Shown: one piece after another, positions 1 to 8,582 of the stretch
Position numbering within the stretch: position 1 is the first letter of the stretch
Layout of the letters: the number at the start of each line of letters is the position of its first letter
Origin: JAAXXJ01 sp964412455
Lineage (GTDB): Bacteria; Nitrospirota; UBA9217
DNA length: 64,000 nucleotides
Assembly: GCA_964412455.1 (NCBI GenBank)
Contig: CAYPOT010000001.1
Coordinates: 62,001-126,000, forward strand
Direction of reading: 5' to 3'
Translations under genes and position numbers: made by a program
Notes under the pieces: generated by a model
Databases searched by the model: none
Seen by the model: only the letters and a program-made list of their open reading frames with translations
What the model was told of the DNA's origin: nothing

Positions 1-231
1 GAGCGTACCATCGGTCGAGCCCCCGTCAATGATGATATACTCGATCCTGTCATAGGATTGATCGATAATGCTCTTTATGGTGCATTCGAGAGTTTTTTCT
101 CCGTTGCGTACGGCGGTAATGATGGTAATGAGAGGTGCGGACACACATCCTTCGGAAGAAGACGGTATACTGCGGCGCGATCCTCCTTCGATCCGTGTGG
201 AATGAGAAGGCTGGTTCTGATAATAGGACAT
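1..231 (-). CDS. Family 2 glycosyltransferase, N-terminal fragment cut by window edge
   Basis: The minus strand reads from an ATG at 231 for 77 codons to the window edge without a stop. After a poorly ordered leader of about 35 residues come the GT-A signatures of family 2 glycosyltransferases: a first strand ending in TAVRNGEKTLE and the nucleotide-binding motif IDGGSTDGT. Such enzymes move a sugar from an NDP-sugar to a growing glycan on the cytoplasmic side of the inner membrane. The acceptor cannot be told, because the acceptor half lies outside the window. It is the last visible gene of the glycan locus and follows the FkbM gene by about 57 bp. Confidence 0.82.
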   Translation of the reverse strand, partial: MSYYQNQPSHSTRIEGGSRRSIPSSSEGCVSAPLITIITAVRNGEKTLECTIKSIIDQSYDRIEYIIIDGGSTDGTL

Positions 232-288
232 TGTCAATAGTTTATGCAAATTGTCGCCGCCTTTAGGTCTACATCTGAAACTTATAGG

Positions 289-1014
289 CTATTTTCGAAA
301 AAAGACCCCGTCCATCTGGAGAAGCCTGCCGCTCTGAACATCGCTGAAAACGGGGAAAAGAGCATGCAGGGCATAACCGAGTCCGTCAAGCTTTTCGATC
401 ATTTCACGATAGAGAACCTGGTTCTCATAAAGCGGTATAAGCGACAGCTCAAGCTGAATGCCCATGATACGCGGCAAGATGCCGGCAGTTCCATCTATCA
501 CCTGGGATTCATATCCCTGAACGTCGATTTTGAGATACGCTGCAGAGGAACTGGCAACATAATTCATTGCACTCTCGTCCAGTCGGCGCAGCGGAACCAA
601 CTGATCAGCGATATAGACCGAATCCGGCGCGGACTTGACATGAGCGTCGAGCATATTGAGCACTGAGCTGCTCTGGGAATTGCCGGAAATATGCAAGGTG
701 ATCTCGCCTGATCTTTCACCGACAGCCATCCGGGGCGCAATGATCCAGTCCTGGACATTTCGGCTCCGCTTGACAAGCTGTTCATGAGCTGAAAGCAGTG
801 GTTCAAAGGACACGATCGTGCCTCGGTAGCCAAGTTTACGAAGGAACATGCCATATTGTCCGGTATTCGCTCCAACATCGAGCACGAGGTCAATACCGTG
901 ATGTTCGAGCAACCGCTTGATTCTGCAACGCTCCGAAGTATCAACCGTATAGCGTCGCACTTCAAGGCCGCAGGCACGAAATAGGTATTTTACGAGAGAT
1001 GAAAGAGATTGCAT
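289..1014 (-). CDS. FkbM family SAM-dependent methyltransferase
   Basis: 241 residues, the usual size for FkbM enzymes. The SAM-binding motif DVGANTGQYG lies at about residues 46-55, and the family hallmark LKIDVQGYE is in the second half. FkbM proteins O-methylate hydroxyl groups of small molecules or sugars; inside a glycan locus the likely substrate is a sugar hydroxyl of the surface polysaccharide (inference). It follows the upstream GT4 gene with a 15-bp gap, so they are probably co-transcribed. The stop codon is TAG, showing that TAG works as a normal terminator here. It differs in length and sequence from the second FkbM protein at 2.3 kb, so it is not a simple duplicate. Confidence 0.85.
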   Translation of the reverse strand: MQSLSSLVKYLFRACGLEVRRYTVDTSERCRIKRLLEHHGIDLVLDVGANTGQYGMFLRKLGYRGTIVSFEPLLSAHEQLVKRSRNVQDWIIAPRMAVGERSGEITLHISGNSQSSSVLNMLDAHVKSAPDSVYIADQLVPLRRLDESAMNYVASSSAAYLKIDVQGYESQVIDGTAGILPRIMGIQLELSLIPLYENQVLYREMIEKLDGLGYALHALFPVFSDVQSGRLLQMDGVFFRK

Positions 1015-1029
1015 CAGGTGAATCTCCGA

Positions 1030-2295
1030 TCAAGTGTGAGATTTATAGTACGGCAATACGATCTCACGATAGAGGTCAAGGTAGCGTTGAGCGACGATCT
1101 GCGACGAAAAGGTAGTGACGGCCTTGGCCCGGGCATTGCTCGATAATATTCTTCGTCTTGTATCGTTTTCGAGAACCCAGGCAATACCGTCTGCAAGGTT
1201 TTCAGTAGAAAACGGTGAGGCTAAATACCCATTTACCTGATGATCAACGATATCCTTCAGCCCCGTCCCATCAAAGGCGACAACCGGTATCCCGCATGCC
1301 ATGGCTTCGGACGCGGTCTGCCCAAACGCTTCCTGTGTTGACGGCACAATCATGACATCCGCCGCAGAATATACCAAGGAAAGACTGATGTCATCATGAA
1401 GACGACCTAGATACCGTACGCGCGTGCGAACATCCATGGGCGTTGCAGGTTTCGAAGAACCAAAGACGAGCAGTTCAATGCCGGTCTTATCATTGCCATG
1501 GAGATATTTGTTTACCGCTAAGACAAGCTTGTCATATCCCTTCCGATTATCAGAGACGGCATTTACGGCGCCAAACAAGATCAGTTTGCGGTCTTTGGGG
1601 AGACCCAACAGTTCGCGTGCGACCGATTTGTCTATGGGTCTATACTCATTCACATTCAGTGCGTTTGGTATGACCTCAATACGATAGCGACTCATGAGAG
1701 AACTGGACCTTGCTCTTTCGGCAAGCCATGTGCTGGGACAAACTATGGTAAGGGCGAGATCTTGATATGCCTGAGATTTGCGTTTCCATGTGCACCACGA
1801 CAGGTCCGTACGGCTGTCGCTGGCCAGTTGAGGGCAATTACCGCAGTGTGACTGATATTTGTCGCAGTCATAACCATAATGGCAGCCTCCGGTGAAGGGC
1901 CACATGTCATGAAGTGTCCATACAAGTGGTCGCTTCATGTGCCTGAGAGAGCCCAGGCGCAGGAAACCATCACAGACCCAGTGAATGTTGATCACGGCGG
2001 GAGCAAGTTCGTTGACCTGATGTACCACCTGATCGGGGACCCATGCCAGGGAAAAGGCTGTACGCTTCCTGTTCGGATACAATCGCAAGGGTGCAGTGTC
2101 GATATGGGGAGCCAAGCGCGTCCACCCTCGCACGAACACGGATGGAAAAGTCTTGATCGAGGGATCTTCACTGCTCTTCCTGCCGACAAACATGCATGCG
2201 TCTGCACCGGCCGTCACGAGGCCCTGATGCAATCTACGAGCTGCAACAAATGCCCCTTCTCTTCCATCAGATGCCGATAGGAGACAAATATTCAT
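1030..2295 (-). CDS. Family 4 (GT-B) glycosyltransferase, WcaC-like
   Basis: 421 residues with the GT-B layout: an N-terminal acceptor domain and a C-terminal nucleotide-sugar domain carrying the GT4 donor-binding segment around EAFGQTASEAMACGIPVVAF. The middle contains HDMWPFTGGCHY followed by spaced cysteines (C-x-x-Y, C-x2-CP), a pattern of the WcaC/colanic-acid type GT4 subgroup. It would transfer one sugar during assembly of the exopolysaccharide or O-antigen unit; donor and linkage cannot be read from sequence. It starts with ATG at 2295, 27 bp after the second FkbM gene, in the same direction. Confidence 0.83.
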   Translation of the reverse strand: MNICLLSASDGREGAFVAARRLHQGLVTAGADACMFVGRKSSEDPSIKTFPSVFVRGWTRLAPHIDTAPLRLYPNRKRTAFSLAWVPDQVVHQVNELAPAVINIHWVCDGFLRLGSLRHMKRPLVWTLHDMWPFTGGCHYGYDCDKYQSHCGNCPQLASDSRTDLSWCTWKRKSQAYQDLALTIVCPSTWLAERARSSSLMSRYRIEVIPNALNVNEYRPIDKSVARELLGLPKDRKLILFGAVNAVSDNRKGYDKLVLAVNKYLHGNDKTGIELLVFGSSKPATPMDVRTRVRYLGRLHDDISLSLVYSAADVMIVPSTQEAFGQTASEAMACGIPVVAFDGTGLKDIVDHQVNGYLASPFSTENLADGIAWVLENDTRRRILSSNARAKAVTTFSSQIVAQRYLDLYREIVLPYYKSHT

Positions 2296-2322
2296 AATAA
2301 AATCTTCCCTAAGAATAAGGAG

Positions 2323-3162
2323 TCAGGCGCTCCGAGGAGTTGCGATTATGAAACAACGCGAGATGGATGCACGTTCTTCATCAAGAATTTCCAACTCGTA
2401 CTTATGTGCAGCGAGGAGGCGATGCACGTGGAACATCATGATGATATTATGCACTTCCATGAAGATCAATGGCCGAGCCTCGGCCAAGAGCTGATTTGCG
2501 CCTTCCAGCACCTGGAGCTCCGAGCCCTCAACGTCGATCTTAATAATATCAGGTTGTTTCAACGTGCCGGCAGCCAGGAGAGCATCGATCGTTGTGGTCG
2601 ATACGTCATGTCTGATGAATTCGGCGTATGCGCCGGCTTCCAACGGCAACACGGCATTCTCCAAATGGCTTCCAGTGCTGGACCCCTGATCAACATTGCG
2701 ACTAAGCATGAGTGATACTGTGCCATCGCGGTTCGACAGGGCGGTCGTGATCAACCGTATCCTTCCGGCCAAACTCCCATTCTCATGCAAATGCATATTG
2801 AATCGCTCAATGTTGTATGGGTTCGGCTCAAACGCAGCGACCTGGCCGGTTTCCCCGACAAGTGCTGAAAATGAGAGCGCATGATAGCCAAAATGAGCAC
2901 CGACATCCCATATTGTCATCCCGGACAGCGGGGAACGCCGAAGCAGCTCGTCATAAAGAAAGCTATCGTAAACACCGTTGATCATGTCCAGCCACAGCTC
3001 ACACGCTTGCGGATTGACGTACAATCGGTTTCCTTGCAGAGGGCCCGCTTTTACTGTATGCCAAGCGGGCCGGGATCCTTTCCCACTTAATCGGCGCATG
3101 AGCGCAGCCGCGATGATGTTCGGTGGGGTCCTCCACAATTTAGACAATAAACTTCTCGGCAT
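2323..3162 (-). CDS. FkbM family SAM-dependent methyltransferase
   Basis: About 279 residues. The SAM motif reads DVGAHFGYHA, followed by AFEPNPYN and the FkbM signature IIKIDVEGSE. It is longer than the FkbM protein at 289-1014 because of an N-terminal extension of about 80 residues. I chose the second of two close ATGs (3162 rather than 3168): GAGGA lies six bases before it but directly abuts the first. The predicted role is O-methylation of a sugar in the surface glycan, with the target unknown. Upstream is an intergenic stretch with a palindromic repeat, so the gene may begin a separate transcript. Confidence 0.84.
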   Translation of the reverse strand: MPRSLLSKLWRTPPNIIAAALMRRLSGKGSRPAWHTVKAGPLQGNRLYVNPQACELWLDMINGVYDSFLYDELLRRSPLSGMTIWDVGAHFGYHALSFSALVGETGQVAAFEPNPYNIERFNMHLHENGSLAGRIRLITTALSNRDGTVSLMLSRNVDQGSSTGSHLENAVLPLEAGAYAEFIRHDVSTTTIDALLAAGTLKQPDIIKIDVEGSELQVLEGANQLLAEARPLIFMEVHNIIMMFHVHRLLAAHKYELEILDEERASISRCFIIATPRSA

Positions 3163-3181
3163 ATGCATTCCTCATATCGTT

Positions 3182-3329
3182 TTAACGGTTGCTGAAAAAG
3201 TCAATATACGCCGTCATTGCGAGAAGCGTAAGCGACGAAGCAATCTATAAGTTCTTGATTTAATGAACGACGAGATTGCTTCGCTTCGCTCGCAAAGACC
3301 CCCAAAAAGGTTTTTCAACAGCCTGTTAA
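3182..3329. repeat. MITE-like palindromic repeat
   Basis: Two nested inverted repeats fill this intergenic gap. The outer arms (3182-3202 and 3309-3329) contain GCTGAAAAAG and its partner TTTTTCAACAGC. The inner arms (3212-3246 and 3273-3299) contain GTCATTGCGAG and AGCAATCT, matched by AGATTGCTTCG and CTCGCAAAGAC with a few indels. There is no coding capacity. The layout is that of a non-autonomous palindromic element; related short repeats with CGTCATTGCGAG ends occur in many bacterial genomes (recalled, not searched). As RNA it would form a long hairpin between two genes. Confidence 0.75.
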
Positions 3330-3349
3330 TGGCACTATCGGTGAACGAG

Positions 3350-4264
3350 CTACCTACTCGCAATGCGAAGCTTTCGCAGTATCCTTAACAATAACGACGG
3401 ATCATACATCATCCGTTGAGTATAAACATCGGCCTCTACGTTGCGATCAATTGCCGATGGATGGTCAAGCGGGAACTGCATCGGCTCGGCGGGCATGGCG
3501 CTGAACGGGCTGTCGTGCGCTGTATGGGTCGCTCCGGCATGAAAACCGATGTTCGAAACCAAGTTCACGTTCGGCATGATCGACAGACCGCTCTGCAGCC
3601 TGCACGCAAAGGTCCACTGATAATCCCAGGTGTTGATCTCTCCGCGCGACACCCGGTCGTATATGTTCATCCAGTGGCGAACGCTCGCCGAGTCACCGAG
3701 CAGGTCACGGAGCCATCCGCCGTCCCTGATCGCGGGCCACAGCGCCATGTCGACATCGTAGTGCTGCCACGCCCGCCTCCATGAAGCCCATCCCCAAATA
3801 TGGGTAAAATGGGAATAGTAATAGCTATGTGCCGATCGTCTTCTCCCAAACTGGAAGTTATCGCCTGAAATCATCATGATACGTTCATCATCGCGATACC
3901 GTTCGAGCAGCTCCTCGCAGAAGCGGAAAAACGTCGGATGGGGCAGGCAGTCATCTTCAAGGATGATCGCTTCCGGGACGGTCCTGAACACCCAGTCGAT
4001 GCCGCTCGACACGCGTTTTTTGCAGCCGAGATTGGTGTCCGCAAAGTTGGTCAACACCTCGCACGGCCAGTCGACGTTCGTTGCGATCCTCCGGGTTTTT
4101 TCGCAGAGTTCCGCCTCTCCTGCTCGGTCCGGTCGTGGTCCGTCTGCCACAATAAGTAATTTGAGCGGTTTCGCCTGACGGATCGCATCAAAAACACGGC
4201 TGGTTGTTTCAGGTCGGTTGAATATCAAGAAAGCGATTGGTGTACGCATCTGGAAAGTTGCCAT
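3350..4264 (-). CDS. HlpA-like GT-A glycosyltransferase family protein
   Basis: 304 residues. The N-terminus has FLIFNRPETT, a nucleotide-binding strand like that of family 2 transferases. ILEDDCLPH in the middle supplies an acidic metal-binding cluster, and the second half has HIWGWASWRRAW and DYQWTF. This pattern belongs to a group often labelled hemolytic protein HlpA-like, a misnomer for probable sugar transferases. No signal peptide or membrane segment is seen, so it should work in the cytoplasm on the glycan precursor. Placement among glycan genes supports that. Donor and acceptor are unknown. The start ATG at 4264 lies just after the broken methyltransferase gene. Confidence 0.72.
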   Translation of the reverse strand: MATFQMRTPIAFLIFNRPETTSRVFDAIRQAKPLKLLIVADGPRPDRAGEAELCEKTRRIATNVDWPCEVLTNFADTNLGCKKRVSSGIDWVFRTVPEAIILEDDCLPHPTFFRFCEELLERYRDDERIMMISGDNFQFGRRRSAHSYYYSHFTHIWGWASWRRAWQHYDVDMALWPAIRDGGWLRDLLGDSASVRHWMNIYDRVSRGEINTWDYQWTFACRLQSGLSIMPNVNLVSNIGFHAGATHTAHDSPFSAMPAEPMQFPLDHPSAIDRNVEADVYTQRMMYDPSLLLRILRKLRIASR

Positions 4265-4273
4265 ATATGACCT

Positions 4274-4921
4274 TTATTTGGAGCCGGTGAAGTAAATGGA
4301 CTCGTATTTTCTTTCTCGCTGATCGAGGTCCGGATCGAAATCCCTGAGCTGCGCATCCTGGAATCCGGCATCCTGCATGATCAAAACCAGATTTTCCTTA
4401 TCGAACAGGTAGCGATGGTGTCCGCCCATATAGCAAATATAATTAACATAATCAATACGGTATCGCTAAGACAAGCCAAAATCATATTTGCAATATTCCT
4501 TATAGTTGAAGTCATGGCCATCAGCATATGCTTTCAGGTAAATTTCCGCGTCAGGCACCGCCGCGCTCAGCACTCCTCCGGGCTTCAGTACATGATAGCA
4601 GTCCCGAAGGAGGTTGACGAGCGTCTTATAGTCAAAATGTTCGAATACGTGTTCTGCGTAAATAATATCAATGGAATCAGGAGGAAACGGCAGGCCGAGC
4701 CTTAGATCAAAAGGGTAGTCTGTATGTAAATTAATATCCGAAGAAATGAATTCTTTTTTCTTTATCGGGCCGGAACCGATCTCCAACTTGTTGAAGGCGT
4801 GTGCATTAAAGAACAGTTTTGCTCTGATCATCCCGACGAGGGAGCACAGGTAAGAGTATATCTCAAAGCGAATGATCCCTGCGCTGTCTTTCAGCCTTGC
4901 AATTAATCGTTGTACGGTCAT
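4274..4921 (-). pseudogene. Class I SAM methyltransferase interrupted by in-frame TAG
   Basis: From the ATG at 4921 the frame encodes a Rossmann methyltransferase: motif I LEIGSGP at about residue 47, then DINLHTDYPFDL, then EHVFEHF and LKPGGVL. At 4468-4466 the frame meets TAG after KYDFGLS. The same frame then runs on without a shift for 63 more codons (RYRIDYVNY, GGHHRYLFD, LIMQDAGF) to a TAA at 4276-4274. Those residues are the expected C-terminal half of this fold, so the full gene would be 215 codons plus stop. A CAG-to-TAG change would explain it. FkbM (289), gnnA and the ylxR fusion end in TAG, so genome-wide recoding is unlikely. The start overlaps the flippase stop by 4 bp. Confidence 0.8.
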
Positions 4922-6264
4922 TTTGGTCTCGAATAAAGAAAATGGAGTGTAAGCGCCTTACTCATGACGAAACCGATAGAACGGAATCTCGGAACGATCA
5001 TGAAGATCAGGTAATCCGAGAAGCCATATGATATTACTGTTGCTATCGCCGCTCCAAGAGGCCCATAATGAGGAATGAGAAAATAATTAAGGGTAATATT
5101 CATGACGGCTCCCGACGTCGTTGTGATCAGGGAAATGGTCATCAGGCCCTCAGCCAGGATCCAGATGTTCCGGACCACGCCAAGGAATACAAACAGTCCC
5201 GCCCATATATGGATCGCCAAAACCATCCCTGCCGCGTCATATGAATGTTTGTATAACATCGAAATGATCGGCTGTGCAAGGAACGTAAATAAAAGAGCGA
5301 CCAGGTATGCAAGAACAACCACAAAGTCGAAGGTCTTCTGCAGTCTTTGATAATAGACGGTTTCATTACTATTCTTGGACTCTATTATGGAAGGCGCAAC
5401 TGATGCGGCTATTGCCACAGGAATGAAGTACCAGATCTCGGAAATTTTCGTTGCTGCCGAATATATACCGACGCTTTCGTTGCCGATCATCTCTCCAAGC
5501 ATGATCTGATCAATTTTCATATAAACGGTAACGGCAAAACCGGAAAAAATCAACGGCCAGCTATCGCGCAAAAGCCTGTTTGCCTCCGGAAATGCAGCGC
5601 GCCATGTTCCAAGGGAATAACCGTTCCTGTTATAGGTGACCACCAGGCCAATCGCAATAGTGATGATTTCGAATAGTCCTGCAATTGCAAACGCGATCAG
5701 AGGCGCATGAAAAAGAATCAGCACGACTTTTGCGATCGACACAAGGACAAAAGCGATGAATCTTGCCGAGACAGCGTGTTTTGAGGCCGTCTGCGACTGA
5801 AACCATAAATCTATAGTGTCGAATGCCTGAAACACCGTCCCTGCCGCAATGATCGTAACGAGCCAGCGCATGGTATGGTCGTACGAACGGAGAAGTGATA
5901 TGCTGCCGACAGTGAGCACAAGCGCAATGGCCCCACCGGTCAATTTCAGAACAAATGTGGTTCCAAGAATATCGCTCTTCCTGGCAGGGTCCCGGACGAT
6001 CTCGCGTACTACGATGCCGTCCAGGCCGAGAGTGGCTATAACGGAAAAAAGACCTACAAAGGCAATTGCATAATTATACATGCCGAACTGCGCAGGCCCC
6101 AGATAGCGGGCGACCCAGACAGTTACAATAAGCCCCACGCCCATGCGGACGATCCTGTCGGCAAACAGCCACCCTGTATTATCAAGGATGTTCCGGAAAG
6201 TAGGACGGTCCTCAATTCTCATGCGAATGGATCGCGGCAAATATTTTATCCAGGTCTGAGTCAT
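4918..6264 (-). CDS. Polysaccharide/O-antigen flippase (Wzx-like, MOP superfamily)
   Basis: 448 residues, strongly hydrophobic, about 12 predicted membrane segments. The N-terminal region (NTGWLFADRIVRMG, then VARYLGPAQFGMYNYA) is typical of Polysacc_synt flippases. These proteins move undecaprenyl-linked sugar units from the cytoplasmic to the periplasmic face of the inner membrane. Neighbouring polymerase/ligase-like genes fit a Wzx/Wzy type pathway. It overlaps the gene before it (6261-6264) and the methyltransferase after it (4918-4921) by 4 bp each, so the three are translationally coupled. The specific oligosaccharide is unknown. Confidence 0.87.
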   Translation of the reverse strand: MTQTWIKYLPRSIRMRIEDRPTFRNILDNTGWLFADRIVRMGVGLIVTVWVARYLGPAQFGMYNYAIAFVGLFSVIATLGLDGIVVREIVRDPARKSDILGTTFVLKLTGGAIALVLTVGSISLLRSYDHTMRWLVTIIAAGTVFQAFDTIDLWFQSQTASKHAVSARFIAFVLVSIAKVVLILFHAPLIAFAIAGLFEIITIAIGLVVTYNRNGYSLGTWRAAFPEANRLLRDSWPLIFSGFAVTVYMKIDQIMLGEMIGNESVGIYSAATKISEIWYFIPVAIAASVAPSIIESKNSNETVYYQRLQKTFDFVVVLAYLVALLFTFLAQPIISMLYKHSYDAAGMVLAIHIWAGLFVFLGVVRNIWILAEGLMTISLITTTSGAVMNITLNYFLIPHYGPLGAAIATVISYGFSDYLIFMIVPRFRSIGFVMSKALTLHFLYSRPK

Positions 6265-7520
6265 GACATGCTGCCTTCATTATGATGCGTACTGATCGGG
6301 CCGATCAATCCTACGGTAAGAGAAAAGGCGGCCAAGTATTTATGATAATCAATATTATTGTCCGTGAGGCCTCCAATGATCGTTAACAGCGTGCTCAGAA
6401 GTATTATGTACGCCCCTATCCCGCCGATTTCCCTTATCTCCTTAAAGCTCCACCGGAAAAGGGCCGTAAACAGCCCTGCAACGACAACAAAGCCAACGAT
6501 TCCCCGGCTCGCCAATGCTTGCAGATAGATATTATGCGCGTGAATGGTGACGGGAATCCCTTCAGCGAGCCTTCCTTCGCTAATGAGCTTCGTGATCTCT
6601 GGTTCAAAATCCCCCGATCCCACGCCAAGGAAGGGATGTTCCTTAAATATGATCAATGCCCCTTTCCAGAGTTCCAGGCGTGTGCTCGTAGTATTTATCC
6701 TTACATCGCTCCAAAAAAATGACGTAGCTATGGAAATAACCCTCTCTCTCAGCGTGAAGCTTGAGAGAACAGCGATCAAAACCACCACCGTCATAAAAAA
6801 AACGTACTTCAATGCTTTTCGGCGATCAATGATAAACAGCGTGATGGCGGTGGAGGCCACCAAGGCTATCCAGACACCTCGTGTGCCGGAAAACAATATT
6901 CCCCCAAAGGTTAACACGATTGTTCCCATGAGGAATACCCGATGAACTATGGATCGGGATAAATCGCTCCTCGTGAAAAAGAGCGCTACGATTGCTGTAC
7001 CACAGACAAAAGACAGCAGCGCGGAATAGAAAGTCGGATTTATGGAAAATCCGTACGATCGCTCATCAGTACTGGAGATGATGCCGTAGTATTGCAAGAT
7101 ACCAATGAAGCCTGCGACAGATGCGGCAACAAATAACAGAGTTATGATCATCATCCGGTTTCTATATGTTACCGGTGAAACAAACAGCAACCCTCCCAAA
7201 AGAATAAAAACAAATTTCCGCAATTCGACTATTTCCCGCAAACTGTCCTTGGATAAGAGCGCGCCGACAACATAACTCGCCAGAAACAACATCATCCAAA
7301 TGATGAGCTCCCGAGGGAGTTTTCGTTGTTGCTGGGATCGTGATAAATAATACTGAACGAGGAGTAAAGATATGCATATCATCCCGATCGTGCCAGTTCC
7401 TCTGTCAGTAAAATATATCGTTACAATAAGACCGGAACAAAGAATTATGAGAAGCGTTTCCCGGTAAGTATTGCTGATATGACGCATGGATTGTAAAAAG
7501 TATTGAGAATTTAAACGCAT
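6261..7520 (-). CDS. O-antigen ligase/polymerase family membrane protein (WaaL/Wzy-like)
   Basis: 419 residues, multi-spanning. The Wzy_C signatures are present: SGTRGVWIAL near residue 211, GVGSGDF near 299, and the periplasmic-loop motif HAHNIYLQA with His327 and His329. Family members either polymerise O-antigen repeats or ligate glycan from undecaprenyl diphosphate to lipid A-core in the periplasm. Sequence alone does not separate Wzy from WaaL. Because it overlaps the flippase gene by 4 bp, a polymerase role is my preferred guess, leaving the second homologue at 9.8 kb as the ligase. A 117-bp gap without clear features separates it from fcl. Confidence 0.84.
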   Translation of the reverse strand: MRLNSQYFLQSMRHISNTYRETLLIILCSGLIVTIYFTDRGTGTIGMICISLLLVQYYLSRSQQQRKLPRELIIWMMLFLASYVVGALLSKDSLREIVELRKFVFILLGGLLFVSPVTYRNRMMIITLLFVAASVAGFIGILQYYGIISSTDERSYGFSINPTFYSALLSFVCGTAIVALFFTRSDLSRSIVHRVFLMGTIVLTFGGILFSGTRGVWIALVASTAITLFIIDRRKALKYVFFMTVVVLIAVLSSFTLRERVISIATSFFWSDVRINTTSTRLELWKGALIIFKEHPFLGVGSGDFEPEITKLISEGRLAEGIPVTIHAHNIYLQALASRGIVGFVVVAGLFTALFRWSFKEIREIGGIGAYIILLSTLLTIIGGLTDNNIDYHKYLAAFSLTVGLIGPISTHHNEGSMS

Positions 7521-7637
7521 TAATTACACTTAGGTACGTGCTATTGGATCGTAAGATAGGGCAAAACTATAATGGCACCCGTTTATGATCTTGTTCAGGG
7601 ACTGGGTCTGGTTGGTTTGTTTACTACTGTGGAAGCT

Positions 7638-8582
7638 TTAGCTATGCGACATTAATATGTAAAAAAACTCATAGGTTCTTTTTATGCCCTCATCCAGACT
7701 CATCTGCGTTTTCCAGCCCAGGGCATTCATACGGGAAAGGTCCAGTAATTTTCTGGGTGTCCCGTCGGGTTTGGACTGGTCGTATTCGATCTCGCCTTCA
7801 TAGCCCACGATACCCTTGATCAAGACTGCTAGGTCTTTGATTGCGATGTCCCTGCCCGTACCGATATTGATGAACTCGCCGATATCTTGATAGCCGTATC
7901 TTTCCATAATGAAGACACAGGCGTCAGCGAGATCGTCCGCATAAAGGAACTCGCGATACGGTTCCCCGCTTCCCCAGATCGTGACCTTGCCCGCGCCCGT
8001 GATCTTGGCCTCATGGAATTTTCGCAGAAGGGCCGGCAGCACGTGCGATGTTTCGAGGTCGAAATTATCCCCCGGGCCGTAGACGTTTGTCGGCATGACC
8101 GAGATGAAGTTCGTGCCGTATTGCTCGTTGTAGTAGCGGCACAACTTGATCGCCGCGATCTTCGCCACGGCATAGGGCTCATTCGTCGGTTCGAGAGATC
8201 CGGTAAGAAAATATTCCTCTTTCATCGGTTGGGGGGCGAGTTTGGGGTAGATGCATGAAGATCCGAGATTCAATAGTTTCTTGACGCCTGTTTTATACGA
8301 CGCGTTGATCACATTCGCCGCGATCATGAGGTTGTCGTAGATGAACTCGGCCTTGAAGGTGCTGTTCGCCAGGATCCCGCCTACCTTTGCCGCGGCAAGG
8401 AACACGTATTCCGGACGTTCTTTATCGAAGAAGGCTTCAACGTCCGACTGTCTCCTGAGGTCCAGTTCCTTACTGGTGCGCACGATGAGGTTCGTGTATC
8501 CGTCGTGGTGAAGCTTTCTTACAAGTGCTGAACCTACAAGTCCCCGATGGCCAGCGATGTAGATTTTAGAATGCTTATTCAT
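7638..8582 (-). CDS. fcl: GDP-L-fucose synthase
   Basis: 314 residues, the normal length. It is an extended short-chain dehydrogenase: the NADP-binding loop is GHRGLVGS near the N-terminus. The active-site residues line up with E. coli GMER after a shift of one: Ser108 and Cys110 in GSSCIYP, Tyr137 and Lys141 in YAVAK, and His180 in TSHVLP. It epimerises and reduces GDP-4-keto-6-deoxy-D-mannose to GDP-L-fucose in the cytoplasm. The gene overlaps gmd by 4 bp, so the two steps of the pathway are made together. The locus therefore supplies L-fucose, or a related 6-deoxyhexose, to the glycan. Confidence 0.95.
   Translation of the reverse strand: MNKHSKIYIAGHRGLVGSALVRKLHHDGYTNLIVRTSKELDLRRQSDVEAFFDKERPEYVFLAAAKVGGILANSTFKAEFIYDNLMIAANVINASYKTGVKKLLNLGSSCIYPKLAPQPMKEEYFLTGSLEPTNEPYAVAKIAAIKLCRYYNEQYGTNFISVMPTNVYGPGDNFDLETSHVLPALLRKFHEAKITGAGKVTIWGSGEPYREFLYADDLADACVFIMERYGYQDIGEFINIGTGRDIAIKDLAVLIKGIVGYEGEIEYDQSKPDGTPRKLLDLSRMNALGWKTQMSLDEGIKRTYEFFYILMSHS

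Noticed and set aside
3350..4264. Hemolysin function for the HlpA-like protein
   Set aside because: The name is historical; sequence shows a GT-A-like nucleotide-binding start and acidic cluster, and it sits in a glycan locus.
4466..4468. Genome-wide TAG recoding (pyrrolysine) as the cause of the in-frame amber
   Set aside because: At least three intact genes (289, 23339, 45319) terminate with TAG, and no pyrrolysine genes are in the window; point mutation or sequence error is simpler.
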